64,000 nt of DNA from CAVVPY01 sp963750295 (GTDB lineage: Bacteria > Actinomycetota > Actinomycetes > Mycobacteriales > Jatrophihabitantaceae): assembly GCA_963750295.1 (NCBI GenBank), contig CAVVPY010000001.1:1550001-1614000 (forward strand), written 5' to 3'. The position numbers and the translations under genes were made by a program. Positions 35,359 to 44,367 of this stretch are shown here, in pieces. Positions within the stretch are counted from its first letter, which is position 1. Each line of letters begins with the position of its first letter. The notes below the pieces were generated by a model. That model had not been told where the DNA came from and searched no databases. It saw only the letters and a program-made list of their open reading frames with translations.

Positions 35359-35683
35359 AGGCCGAACGGCGCGGTCAGCACCACAGCGAGCCAGACCACG
35401 TTGGCTGTGCTGAGCGTGGCAACCCCCGCGGCCAGATCGAGTACGACGACATCTCCCCGTCACCGCTACTCCCTTGCCAGGGCCACCCAACTCATGCCGT
35501 CACGCCGGTGTTCGCGGACATTCCGCCGGTGCGTCGCGCCCTCTAGGGTCACGCGGGTGGGCAAGAACAACCGCAGCAGCGATCGTGAACGACGCCGACG
35601 ACAGCAGCCCCCGCCTGCGCGCCGGCAACCGCCGGCGAGCGCCAGTGCCCGACACGGCGTAGCGGGTTCCAGGCGGCAGGCCG
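35359..35683. other. Intergenic region without a supported gene
   Basis: This 325-bp stretch lies between the convergent NmrA-like gene and the cyclase-ATPase regulator. Short open frames exist on both strands but none has a ribosome site or recognisable residues. Nothing convincing was seen. Confidence 0.4.
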
Positions 35684-38600
35684 TCAGGCAGTGGAGCTGA
35701 CGTTGTTGAGGGTCACGGCCGCCGCGCGCCAGACGATCGGCTCGGCGCCGAGCCGAACGCCGATGTGTCGTGCCTCCTCGACGAGCGGGACGGCCTGCTC
35801 CGGCCGGCCCGCTGTCGTGAGCGCGTCGGCATTGTCGAGGAGGGCGAGTGCGAGGTGGTACGGCGTGCTCCTCGTCCGCATCATGGCGATCGCGGCCACG
35901 AACAGGTCGCTCGCCCCAGGGTCGGCGCGCCGCGCAGCCAGTCTGGCTCGATTGACCTCGGCTTCGGCTTGGATCATCGGTGGCAACTCGCCCGGCCGGA
36001 ACCCCGCGAGCAGCGCATCCAGGCGCTCAAGTTCGGTCGAGTCGCCAAGTTGATAGGCGCACTTGCTGGCCAATGGCCACACCCAGCGCAGCGAATCGCT
36101 GCCGAAGCCCAGGTCAGGCAGCAGCGTCAAGACCTCGCCGGCGATTGTCAACGCGTCGCCAGTGCGACCTCCGGCGTCGGCAATCACCGCCTCCACCCAG
36201 ATGCCGGCCGCCCGGTACTGGACCTCCTCGGTCGTCGGCAGATCCGCCATTCCGTCCAGCAATTCCTGGGCGGTCTTCGCATCGCCGCGCAGCGCGGCGA
36301 GTAACGACCGGGTCAATCTCACGAATTCGAGGTCGCTCAGCCCGTAATCGTCGATGGCCTCCGACATTGCTGCTTCGGCAGCGTCCCAGTCCGGCGTGCA
36401 CAGCAGGGCCAGGCTCATGTTCTCGAACGCCCCGGCGAGGCCGTACCGGCTGCCGGACCTCCGCAATACTCCTACTGCGGTTCGCGCCGCGGCGGCTGCG
36501 GCCTGCGAGTCACCCCGCGTATTGAGGACATCGGCCATATTCAGTAGCGCCATGCCGTGCTCGATCGCGTTGCCTGCCAGCTCGCCGAACCGGGCAGCTT
36601 CGCGGAAGTATGTGGCTGCCTCGGCGGTGCGACTGACGCGGTTCTTGACGATTCCGACGCTGATGAAGAGCGACGAGAGCAACCCCGGGCCGACGTCAAG
36701 GGCCTGGCCGTACCCCAGCGCCTCGTCGGCTAGCTTGATCGCGGCCTCAAGGCTGCCGCCGAACTGCTCGACAGCAGCCAGTTGCGCGAGGGCGCGCACC
36801 GTATCGGTGTCGGCGTCGTCGCGCAATGCGGCGACCGTCGGTTCGAGTCGCTCGCGGGCATCGGCGATCATGCCCCGGCGACGCAACGCGGTTCCGGCGA
36901 TGATCTGAGTCCGCGCGGCAAACCGCTCGCTGCCGACGCTGATGAAGGACTCGTGGGCGTGGTCGGCGTAGACCACCGCCGACTCCCATTCCGCATTGTC
37001 GAGTGCGGCTTGCGCCGCCCGCTCCCACAACTGCGCGGCGCCGACCTGTCCATCTCCTGCGCCGGTAGCGGCCTGCAGTTGGGCCGCGCGGGCGAATTGC
37101 GCGGCAGCGCGACCGCTCGCTCCGGTGCGGATCGCCCGCTCGCCGGCCCTTGTGAGCACATCGATCGCCCGCTGGCGGGTGATATCCGCATCGGCCGCGC
37201 CCGGCACCGCGCTCAACGCATCCAGGTAGTGCCGCGCGATGACGTCGACCACTTCCTCGCCGTCGTTGGCGAACGTGCCGCGCAGATGCTCGGCGACGGC
37301 GAGGTGACGCGCTTTGCGGTCGTGCCGTGACAGCGTCTCGTACGCGACCTGGCGCAGCATGTCGTGCGCGAATCGGTACGTCCCGCGTTGCGGCGAAAGT
37401 GGGTCGGCGAGGATCTCGAAGACCTCTCGGCGCACCAGTTCGGTGAGCGCCGTCTGCACCTGTTCGGCCATCGCTCCGGAAACCGCGGCCACCGCCTCGG
37501 CCGGGAAGGTCGAGCCCAATACCGATGCGTCGGCGACCAGTGAGCGAACTTCCGGGGCAAGCGCATCTAGCCGGGCGGCCAGCAACCCGTGCAAGCTGTC
37601 CGGGACCGTGAGCGTGCCCAGCTCCCCCACCAGCCGGTAGGCGCCGTCGACAGGAATCACGATGTCGCGGTCGATCAGCGCGCGGATCGTCTCGACCGCG
37701 AACAGCGGAATGCCCTGCGCTTGCTCGGCGATCGCCTCGGCAGCCGCGGGCGGAAGCTCGGGCACCAGTGCGTCGAGCAGTGCGTGCATCGACGAGGCGT
37801 CGAGTTGATCGAGAGCCAACGATGTGCGGTTCCGACCGCTTGCCCACTCGGTCCGCTGGACGCGCATCCCCGGACGGCTGAAGGTGAGCACGAAGATCGG
37901 GGCGTTGCGTGCCCAATCGACGAGATGGTCGACGAAGTCCAGCAGGCCCTCGTCGGCGTACTGCAGATCTTCGATCAGCATCGCAACGGGAGCAGTATCA
38001 GCGAGCCGCTCGAACCAGAGCCGCCACCCCGCGAACAGGTCGTCGCGGCTCAGATCCTGGCCGGCGTCGCCCGGGTAGGTCAGCCCGAGCAGCCGCGCCA
38101 GCCGGACACCGACATATTCGCGTTCCGTCTCGTCGGTGAGGAAACGGTCGACGCCGGTCACCAGCTTGGCCGCTCCTGCCTCGACCGGGTCTTCCTCGGC
38201 GATGCCCATCCGCTGCCGGACGATTTCGGCCAAGGCCCAGAAGGACACGCCCTCGCCGTACGACAGGCACCGGCCGCGATGCCAGAGCACGGTGTCGGCC
38301 AGCCCGTCGATGTACTTCTCGAACTCCCAGCCGAAACGTGACTTGCCGACGCCGGCCGGTCCGGTCACCGCGACCAGCCTCGGCTGGCGACGGTCAGTCG
38401 CAGCGTGGAACAGATCCTTGATGAGGCGAAGTTCCAGGTCGCGCCCGGTGAGCGGCGCCTCCAGCCCGTCGACGCGTTGCGCACCGCCGACGTTGGACAG
38501 CACCCGACCGGCTCGCCACAGCGGCTGCGCTTCGGACTTGCCCTTGAGCTCGTACTCGCCGGCGTCGGTGAATTCGATACCGGCTTGGGCCAGTCGTTGG

Positions 38601-39256
38601 GTGGCCGCGTCGACGAGCACCGATCCAGGACCGGCAGCCGACTGCACCCGGGCGGCGGTGTTGACCGCATCCCCCGCGACCATGCCCTGGTCCGTGGCAC
38701 CGACCGTGACAGCGACCTCGGCGGTCACCACACCGGCCCGCGCTGCGAGTGCCGGTGCGCCGACCTCGGCGCCCAGCGCGGCGACCGCGGCTACGAGATC
38801 GAGAGCGGCGCGCACCGCGCGCTCGGTGTCACCCTCGACGGCGACCGGGGTGCCCCACACGGCCATCACCGCGTCGCCGATGAACTTCTCCACCATGCCG
38901 CCATAGCGGCGGATCAAGGTCCGAGCCGTCTCGAAGTAGCGGGACAGCAACTCGCGGACCTCTTCGGCGTCGCGCGATTCGGACAACGGGGTGAACCCGA
39001 CAAGGTCACAGAAGAGCACGGAGCAGACACGTCGTTCGGCGAATGGAGCTACAGCCGGTTCACCCACGGTCGGCACAGCCGCCCGAGCCGTCCGGGCCCC
39101 GAGCGGTGTGCCGCACTCGCCGCAGAACTTCTGGTCGGCGTCGACCGGGGCCGAGCAGGACGGACAGGCTGCCGCCAGATTCGTCCCGCAGTCACGGCAG
39201 AACCGGCCAGTCGAGGGGTTGGCAGCACCGCACGCCGGGCACGCCACCGCCATCAA
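35684..39256 (-). CDS. Zinc-ribbon / class III cyclase / ATPase / TPR giant regulator
   Basis: The 1190-residue protein starts at ATG 39256. Two zinc ribbons come first (CPACGAANPSTGRFCRDCG and a second CPSC...CGECG within residues 7-52), followed by a class III cyclase domain (FCDLVGFTPLSE and VEKFIGDAVMAVWG with metal aspartates), then an AAA/NACHT-like ATPase with Walker A GPAGVGKSR and a long alpha-solenoid of TPR-like repeats to the C-terminus. No DNA-binding domain is seen. It resembles large signalling ATPases of actinobacteria and is related in plan to the remnant at 417-1245. Role: likely a cyclic nucleotide-coupled signal integrator. Confidence 0.9.
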   Translation of the reverse strand: MMAVACPACGAANPSTGRFCRDCGTNLAAACPSCSAPVDADQKFCGECGTPLGARTARAAVPTVGEPAVAPFAERRVCSVLFCDLVGFTPLSESRDAEEVRELLSRYFETARTLIRRYGGMVEKFIGDAVMAVWGTPVAVEGDTERAVRAALDLVAAVAALGAEVGAPALAARAGVVTAEVAVTVGATDQGMVAGDAVNTAARVQSAAGPGSVLVDAATQRLAQAGIEFTDAGEYELKGKSEAQPLWRAGRVLSNVGGAQRVDGLEAPLTGRDLELRLIKDLFHAATDRRQPRLVAVTGPAGVGKSRFGWEFEKYIDGLADTVLWHRGRCLSYGEGVSFWALAEIVRQRMGIAEEDPVEAGAAKLVTGVDRFLTDETEREYVGVRLARLLGLTYPGDAGQDLSRDDLFAGWRLWFERLADTAPVAMLIEDLQYADEGLLDFVDHLVDWARNAPIFVLTFSRPGMRVQRTEWASGRNRTSLALDQLDASSMHALLDALVPELPPAAAEAIAEQAQGIPLFAVETIRALIDRDIVIPVDGAYRLVGELGTLTVPDSLHGLLAARLDALAPEVRSLVADASVLGSTFPAEAVAAVSGAMAEQVQTALTELVRREVFEILADPLSPQRGTYRFAHDMLRQVAYETLSRHDRKARHLAVAEHLRGTFANDGEEVVDVIARHYLDALSAVPGAADADITRQRAIDVLTRAGERAIRTGASGRAAAQFARAAQLQAATGAGDGQVGAAQLWERAAQAALDNAEWESAVVYADHAHESFISVGSERFAARTQIIAGTALRRRGMIADARERLEPTVAALRDDADTDTVRALAQLAAVEQFGGSLEAAIKLADEALGYGQALDVGPGLLSSLFISVGIVKNRVSRTAEAATYFREAARFGELAGNAIEHGMALLNMADVLNTRGDSQAAAAAARTAVGVLRRSGSRYGLAGAFENMSLALLCTPDWDAAEAAMSEAIDDYGLSDLEFVRLTRSLLAALRGDAKTAQELLDGMADLPTTEEVQYRAAGIWVEAVIADAGGRTGDALTIAGEVLTLLPDLGFGSDSLRWVWPLASKCAYQLGDSTELERLDALLAGFRPGELPPMIQAEAEVNRARLAARRADPGASDLFVAAIAMMRTRSTPYHLALALLDNADALTTAGRPEQAVPLVEEARHIGVRLGAEPIVWRAAAVTLNNVSSTA

Positions 39257-39882
39257 CGCCTCCCCGCGATCCGAGCGAGCCGATCATCCCGCGAAATCTG
39301 CCGGCCGGCCAACTGTGGGCAACGGTGTCGGGGATTTTTCCGAATGCAACTAGGGCGCAAGTGCAGGCGCTCGCGCTGCCGCGGGTGCTCGACGAGGCGG
39401 TTCAGACACCCGAACGCTGAAGGTCACATGCAGGACTGCGCTGGGCGAGGACCTGGCTTCGACCGCCGACCAGGCTCTCTATCCTCGACGTTGCGCCAAC
39501 GGGTCGAGCGTCGTCTGTCCTCCGCTCCTGCTAGCGCAGCCGCGAGAGCGACCGCAGGTTGGGCTCGTCCTCCGACATCCGCTCATGGCTCCGATGAGCG
39601 CGCGCGAAAGCCGTCGATCTGCGTGGCAGCTGCACGATGACCGCGGCGCGAATATGGATCCGTCGGATCGAATGGACATCCAGCCGATACGGCTGCGGCG
39701 TTGGATGTCACAGCGCGGTTGACGGCCGCGCATCGACGGTGATGGCCGACCTTCAGGGGTATGCGCCCTTCCGGGTATGCGTCGGCATCGTGCACCTCGC
39801 CCCGGCGACCGTCCGGGTAACCGTCGATGGCACGTCGGGCGCCGGCAATGTATACGGGGCCCGCGTGGGCTCAACCCGTCAC
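39257..39882. other. Intergenic region, no supported gene
   Basis: The 626-bp stretch separates the giant regulator from the DsrE-like gene. All reading frames look like random translation (Arg/Ser-rich, no motifs or ribosome sites). An AT-richer patch at 39310-39350 could carry the promoter of the regulator gene. Nothing else is evident. Confidence 0.4.
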
Positions 39883-40248
39883 TCAGTAGCTGAACGTCGT
39901 CGCGCCGTCCTCGCCGATCCATTCCCACATCGGAACTGTGCCGGCGACCTCGGCGTTGGCGATGAGCGCACTACCCTGCAAGTGACGTGCGTTCCAGCAG
40001 ACCGGGCACGCGTAGAACGTGCCGCCGGCAGCCTCGTAGCGCTTCATCAGCTCCGCGATCGATGGGCACCCGTCGCACCCGACACCATCGGCGAAGCCGG
40101 GCTGCACCAGGCGCACGGCCTCCTTGGTCAGGAACGTCAAGGTTGGACGTCCGGTCTCGGCCGCACCGACCGCAACGAGCAGCGCGACCGTCACTTTCTC
40201 GGTGTCCTCGAGGCCTGTCACGAGACTAACCACTGCCTTCGTGCTCAT
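39883..40248 (-). CDS. DsrE-family protein with CxxC motifs
   Basis: The 121-residue protein (MSTKAVVSLVTGLEDTEK) has the DsrE/peroxiredoxin-like fold pattern: VSLVTGLEDTEKVTVALLVAVGAAETG, a CDGC pair (with CPSIAELM) and FYACPVCWNARH. The cysteine pairs could bind sulfur or a metal. It overlaps the next gene by ATGA, so they are coupled. Similar DsrE-like proteins take part in sulfur relay, but the function here is unknown. Confidence 0.72.
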   Translation of the reverse strand: MSTKAVVSLVTGLEDTEKVTVALLVAVGAAETGRPTLTFLTKEAVRLVQPGFADGVGCDGCPSIAELMKRYEAAGGTFYACPVCWNARHLQGSALIANAEVAGTVPMWEWIGEDGATTFSY

Positions 40249-40667
40249 GCGTTGACTCCCTTGCTGAGCGGTTGGAACCCGGAGCACAGGAGCTCCAGTG
40301 AGTCGATGCGCTCGGCGACCGTTGCGAACACGTGCTGCTCGACGATTTCCAGCGCGGTCGTACCGCCGCGCCCGCTCGTCCGGATGCGCCATCGGAAGTA
40401 GACCCGGGCGCCGATCTCACCGAGCGACGCGTCGACCACCTCGAACTCAGCGGCGTCGCCGAACCACATGCCGAAGCGTTCGCTGATCTCCGCCGGCCCG
40501 CTCAGGTCGAGTTCGCGCAGTGGCGTCACGGCGCGCATGCGCGCGGTTGCCGAGAGACAATCCGCCATCGCCGGGAAGTCCCGTCGGGTCAGCGCATCGA
40601 GGAAGCGTCCGGAGATGTGCCAACGCCCGGTATGCAATGCGGGCGCAGAGACAGTGTTGGTCTGCAT
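40245..40667 (-). CDS. NTF2-like / SnoaL-fold protein
   Basis: The 140-residue protein has a helix RWHISGRFLDALTRRDFPAMADCLSATARMRAVTP and the strand FGMWFGDAAEFEVVDASLGEIGARVYFRWRIR of the NTF2-like fold. No catalytic residues can be assigned. It lies in an operon with the DsrE-like gene, downstream of the LuxR-type regulator. Possibly a small-molecule binding or cyclase-type protein, though not necessarily part of the polyketide cluster. Confidence 0.65.
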   Translation of the reverse strand: MQTNTVSAPALHTGRWHISGRFLDALTRRDFPAMADCLSATARMRAVTPLRELDLSGPAEISERFGMWFGDAAEFEVVDASLGEIGARVYFRWRIRTSGRGGTTALEIVEQHVFATVAERIDSLELLCSGFQPLSKGVNA

Positions 40668-40710
40668 GCCTGAAGTTTGAAAGGCTCAGGCACTCCGTCG
40701 CATCGGTCGA

Positions 40711-42315
40711 TCACCCGATCTTTGGTGCTGCTGCAGGTGGCCCGGCCCCCGTCTCGTCCGACCCCACGTCCACCAGGCCGTGACGCATCGCGAACATCGC
40801 GGCGGCGCCGCGGGTGTTGATGCCGGCCTTGGCGTATGCGTGCTCGACGTGGGTACCGACGGTGCGCGGCGACACCGACAGGTGGGCCGCGATCTGCCGG
40901 TTCGACCAGCCGCGCGCCACGAGTGCGAGCACCTCGGACTCGCGGGCGGTCAGACCGGCGACAAGCACGGCGCGGCGCTTGGTGGAGTGGCCGGACGCAA
41001 CGAGCACCGCCCGCACAGCCACGTCGTCGAGCCGCCCAGCCTGCACCTCGTCGTGCATCACCCGCTCCCGCTCGGCCGAGCTGAGCGCCGCGCGGTGCGG
41101 ACGGTCCTCGGCGAGTGCCCGATAGATGTCGGCTGCAGCGAGGATTCGGGCCGCCATGGGGATCGCCGCGCCGCTCAGTCCCCGCGGATAACCCGAACCG
41201 TCCATACGTTCCTGGCTCATGCCGGCAACGACACCGAGTTCGGCCAGGCGCGGCTGTCGAGCGAGCACCCGCTCGGTCAGGTACGGCACTGTGCGCACCC
41301 GCTCGCGTTCGATGCCGGTCAGCGGTCCGGGCTTGTCCCAGATGCCGTTGGAGACGCCGATGACACCGAGTCGGTAGACGAGCGCGCTGCGGCTCAGCAG
41401 GTCGACCTCGCGGGTCGGCAGCGCGATCTCCGCCGCCGCAGCGGTGGCGAGCCCGGCCACCGCTCGGCTGTGCCCGAGGAACCACGGCGACTTCAGGTCG
41501 GCGTAGTCGGCGAAGGTCTCGAGCACTGCCACAAGGTGGTCGTCGTCGATCGGCTCGCCCAAGTCCGGACAGGAATCGATCACGACCTGCCATGCGTCAA
41601 GGTCATCGAGATCGCCCAGAAGCTGTTCGGCGTGCGCGCAACAGAGGTCCACGAGAACGGGATCGAACTCCGTGCCGCGCCGCTGCTCGAGCATGTCGCG
41701 CACCGATACCACCCCGCCCAATCGCGCGAACACCTCGACCTCGTCGGCGACCTGCACGACGCGCATCGCCGCTTCGACCGCCTCGCCTTTCAACCCCGCG
41801 GGTGTGCCCTTGCCATCCCACCGCTCGAACGCCTGACCGAGCGCGATCCGCACACGGGAGTCGAGGCCCAGCCGGTCGGCGATGACCCCGGCGGTCTCGC
41901 AGTGCGTCACGAAGGAATTCATCGCATCGCGGAAACCGCCAGCCAGGAACCGCCCGACCATGCTGAGACGACGAAACGAACCACTGCCCGCGGCGACATG
42001 CTCAACCATGAACCGCATCATCGGCAGGCCGACCTTGTCGACCTCGTACGAGTCCGCCCGAATGACGCGGTCGTCGCCGAACCACTTCGCCATCTCGTGG
42101 GAGTCCGATACACAGCCCACCCACGCCAGCAGCGAGACGTAGAAGATCGACCGACGGGCGGCGTCCTCGAGACCGGCCAACGCGGCAAGCCGACCCGCAA
42201 TCACCGTCTGGCGCAGCACATGCTCCTCAGGCTGGCCAAGACCGAGATCAGTCGCCAACGACAGCGATGCCACCAGCTCGGCCAGACACACCGACCGGGC
42301 AGATCGAGACCCCAC
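40711..42315 (-). CDS. Degenerate HD-GYP domain / LuxR-type regulator
   Basis: The 534-residue protein has an HD-GYP-like middle and a C-terminal LuxR helix-turn-helix (LTARESEVLALVARGWSNRQIAAHLSVSPRTVGTHVEHAYAKAG). The HD-GYP part shows LGVIGVSNGIWDKPGPLTGIERERVRTVPYLTERVL and RMDGSGYPRG, but the metal-binding HD pair is replaced by Tyr-Arg (VYRLG), and the His-His-Glu before GYP is now Ser-Gln-Glu. It is therefore probably not a cyclic-di-GMP phosphodiesterase but may still bind the ligand. Transcriptional regulation is likely. Confidence 0.82.
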   Translation of the reverse strand: MGSRSARSVCLAELVASLSLATDLGLGQPEEHVLRQTVIAGRLAALAGLEDAARRSIFYVSLLAWVGCVSDSHEMAKWFGDDRVIRADSYEVDKVGLPMMRFMVEHVAAGSGSFRRLSMVGRFLAGGFRDAMNSFVTHCETAGVIADRLGLDSRVRIALGQAFERWDGKGTPAGLKGEAVEAAMRVVQVADEVEVFARLGGVVSVRDMLEQRRGTEFDPVLVDLCCAHAEQLLGDLDDLDAWQVVIDSCPDLGEPIDDDHLVAVLETFADYADLKSPWFLGHSRAVAGLATAAAAEIALPTREVDLLSRSALVYRLGVIGVSNGIWDKPGPLTGIERERVRTVPYLTERVLARQPRLAELGVVAGMSQERMDGSGYPRGLSGAAIPMAARILAAADIYRALAEDRPHRAALSSAERERVMHDEVQAGRLDDVAVRAVLVASGHSTKRRAVLVAGLTARESEVLALVARGWSNRQIAAHLSVSPRTVGTHVEHAYAKAGINTRGAAAMFAMRHGLVDVGSDETGAGPPAAAPKIG

Positions 42316-42529
42316 AAGGCAGAGCGTAAACGCGCCCGCTCGATCCGAAGACAGCTACGAGCCTCGCACGCGATTGCCCCGACAGATCACCGCGTGCCGA
42401 TCTGCTCGCATCGCGTCACAGAGGGGTCTATCTCGCGCACGAGCCGTCGATCTCGGGCAGGCGGTCGGCGTCGGGTGATCGCGCAGATGATGTGATCTGT
42501 GACAGCCGCGATCGTCACGGGGTACCGGA

Positions 42530-42919
42530 TCAGAGGATGGTGATCGAGCAGCGCGGCCCGTGCGCGCGGGCCAACCTTGTGTCCGCGGTGATCAGCGCAC
42601 AGTCGAGTTGCTCGGCCAGTGCGATGTAGGTCGCGTCGTATGCGCTGACATTGGCTCGCAGCTGGTACGCCCGTGGCATGAATGGCAAGACGGGATAGCG
42701 GTCGGCCGGCACGCTGGCGAGATCGGCGACTGCGGTGGCGAATCGTTTCGCGCTCATCGTCTTTGCCAGCCAGCGGCGACGCAGCACGGACACCACCTCG
42801 AGGTCAACGAGGTCCGGCACGCTGAGCTCGTTTCCGGACAGCGCCGAGCGCGCCCTGGCCCCGTCCAGTCCGTCGTCTCCGATCGCGTTGGCCAGGACCG
42901 ACGCATCGACGACGATCAC
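42530..42919 (-). CDS. vapC: VapC-family PIN-domain toxin
   Basis: The 129-residue PIN ribonuclease has the acidic residues in IVVDASVLANAIGDD, DLVDLEVVSVLRRR, SAYDATYIALAEQ and LITADTRLA. It starts at GTG 42919, overlapping the antitoxin stop (GTGA), so the pair is coupled. PIN toxins cleave RNA, often tRNA. The pair lies at the left end of the mobile-DNA region. Confidence 0.9.
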   Translation of the reverse strand: MIVVDASVLANAIGDDGLDGARARSALSGNELSVPDLVDLEVVSVLRRRWLAKTMSAKRFATAVADLASVPADRYPVLPFMPRAYQLRANVSAYDATYIALAEQLDCALITADTRLARAHGPRCSITIL

Positions 42920-43146
42920 CGGCGGCCGCGCTCGCCAGCCAGGTCCTGGACCGCCTGACCCAGCCCGACGCGCCCACCGCGACGGCCGGCGATCCGGGCC
43001 AGGACATCATCCATCGTGGGACGCTCGGCGAGGCGACGGAGTTCGGCAGCCAGGTACTGCTGGAGGGATTGCCCGCGCTCCTCGGCGCGGTGCTGTAGTT
43101 GGCTGTGGACCTCGTCGGGGACATCGCGAACCAGCACGTTTGGCAT
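42916..43146 (-). CDS. vapB: FitA/VapB-like ribbon-helix-helix antitoxin
   Basis: The 76-residue protein (MPNVLVRDVPDEVHSQLQHRAEERGQS) has an N-terminal ribbon-helix-helix of the FitA type and a C-terminal tail rich in Arg/Gly that binds the PIN toxin. ATG 43146 lies 6 bp after a CATAAT box at about 43152-43157 (minus strand), consistent with a leaderless transcript. The flanking TGCTT ... AAGCA repeat (43146-43164) could be the autoregulatory operator. Confidence 0.85.
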   Translation of the reverse strand: MPNVLVRDVPDEVHSQLQHRAEERGQSLQQYLAAELRRLAERPTMDDVLARIAGRRGGRVGLGQAVQDLAGERGRR

Positions 43147-43510
43147 GCTTACATTATGCAAGCACCGAGCCCCCGGCCGGCAACTGGGGCACCGCACGGA
43201 ATCCGTCGATCCGCGCGGTGACGGGTGACCGGACCGGATGCCCAGATCAATCTTTCTCGCACAGGATCGTCGTCCAGCCGACCGCCCACCCACGTTGCAC
43301 CTGGCGGCGCTCACGCGCAGATCAGACCGTAGGTCGCGCGCGGTCGATTACCGCGACCTGCGCGTATCCAGACCGGAGAACCGTTCCGTCACTGGAGCAA
43401 TCGGTGCACCGAAATGAGAATTCGCGGCGGAGCAATCAAGGGGGCCGGCGGGCCTCAAAGCGGACTGCAGTCTCCATGCGTGTGCGTGCAAGGAACACTA
43501 TGTCACGGCA
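43147..43510. other. Region between vapBC and the AT-rich patch
   Basis: It holds the vapBC promoter (CATAAT, minus strand, near 43152-43157) next to the antitoxin start, and otherwise no gene with support. From about 43400 the base composition falls visibly. No terminal repeat or integrase was seen here. Confidence 0.35.
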
Positions 43511-43852
43511 TTAGCAAGGTGCACTCGTCACATAGAAGGTGTAATTCAATGTGGTTGAACTTGATACATCCCACGCGACATTTATGTACTTGTAATATGG
43601 TGGGTCGGTGTCGTATGTCGTCACGATGGAAGTACCCGAAATGGAGCTATAGTAGAACGTTACACCGGAAGCGAGCATAGTCTCCGCATACGGAATCGTG
43701 AAGGTGTACGAGTCGTAGCTACTTCCTGAAGCATTGTGCTGAGATCGGTCTATCGATGTACACGACGCCGCAGCCGGCGCGGATGGCACTAACACGGCTG
43801 CGGCAAGTAACGAAATGAAGACTGCACACTTTATCGCACGGTTAGCAATCAT
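43511..43852 (-). CDS. Small secreted protein, low GC
   Basis: The 113-residue protein has a signal peptide (about residues 1-30: basic start, hydrophobic core FISLLAAAVLVPSAPAAAS with an AxA cleavage site) and a mature part with only two cysteines (Cys31 and Cys113, the last residue), probably one disulfide. The mature part is rich in Ser, Thr and Tyr (YDSYTFTIPYAETM). Composition is far below the neighbouring genes. I recognise no family. It lies 30 bp downstream of the lipoprotein gene, in the same direction. Confidence 0.75.
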   Translation of the reverse strand: MIANRAIKCAVFISLLAAAVLVPSAPAAASCTSIDRSQHNASGSSYDSYTFTIPYAETMLASGVTFYYSSISGTSIVTTYDTDPPYYKYINVAWDVSSSTTLNYTFYVTSAPC

Positions 43853-43882
43853 CGACGACGTCCGAATCTTTTAGTTATGAAC

Positions 43883-44350
43883 TTACGAGTGAATCCATAC
43901 TGTGAGTCCGGTGTATGATTCGCTTAGATCCGTCACGGTCGCGCTAAAAAAAAACGTCTTGTGATCTCCGCTGGCCCTAACGTCATCCAAGGGGCCGTTT
44001 GCGACGAGTCGAAAGTGCGCATCCGGAGGGATGGCGACACCCATCCCGCCAAAGCCGGCGCCATTCGCAATCGTAAAGTCGTTCGGAACCTGCACGGAAA
44101 TTGTATAGGTTCCATTCTCAGCCACATCCAACGGATCTGACTGGTAAGCCCAGATACCGGCGGGGCTATCGGGATTGTGCTCCCGATTGTACGCATTCAG
44201 AATGTCGCCTTCTTGATCCCAACTCACCGAGCTGGATGACCCCTGATCTCCCGACGCGGGGGCGCTCGCAGATGCGCAGGATGACAGCGCGATCCCGCCG
44301 AGACACAGAGCAATTAACAGTCGCAGAGTGGAGGCAAACCATCGAGGCAT
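43883..44350 (-). CDS. Secreted lipoprotein, unknown function
   Basis: The 155-residue protein has a lipobox IALSSC with Cys at about residue 25 after a hydrophobic stretch, then a Ser-rich linker and a beta-rich mature domain (TYTISVQVPNDFTIANGAGFGG). A near-perfect AGGAGGTGA ribosome site lies upstream of ATG 44350. The IS1380-type element begins only 18 bp upstream of the start codon, so its original promoter was displaced. It appears to be co-transcribed with the small secreted protein. Confidence 0.8.
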   Translation of the reverse strand: MPRWFASTLRLLIALCLGGIALSSCASASAPASGDQGSSSSVSWDQEGDILNAYNREHNPDSPAGIWAYQSDPLDVAENGTYTISVQVPNDFTIANGAGFGGMGVAIPPDAHFRLVANGPLDDVRASGDHKTFFFSATVTDLSESYTGLTVWIHS

Positions 44351-44367
44351 GCTGCTTTCACCTCCTA

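Noticed and set aside
35401..35700. Short plus-strand ORF in the gap after the NmrA-like gene
   Set aside because: No ribosome site, Arg/Ser-rich, overlaps the end of the regulator gene antisense.
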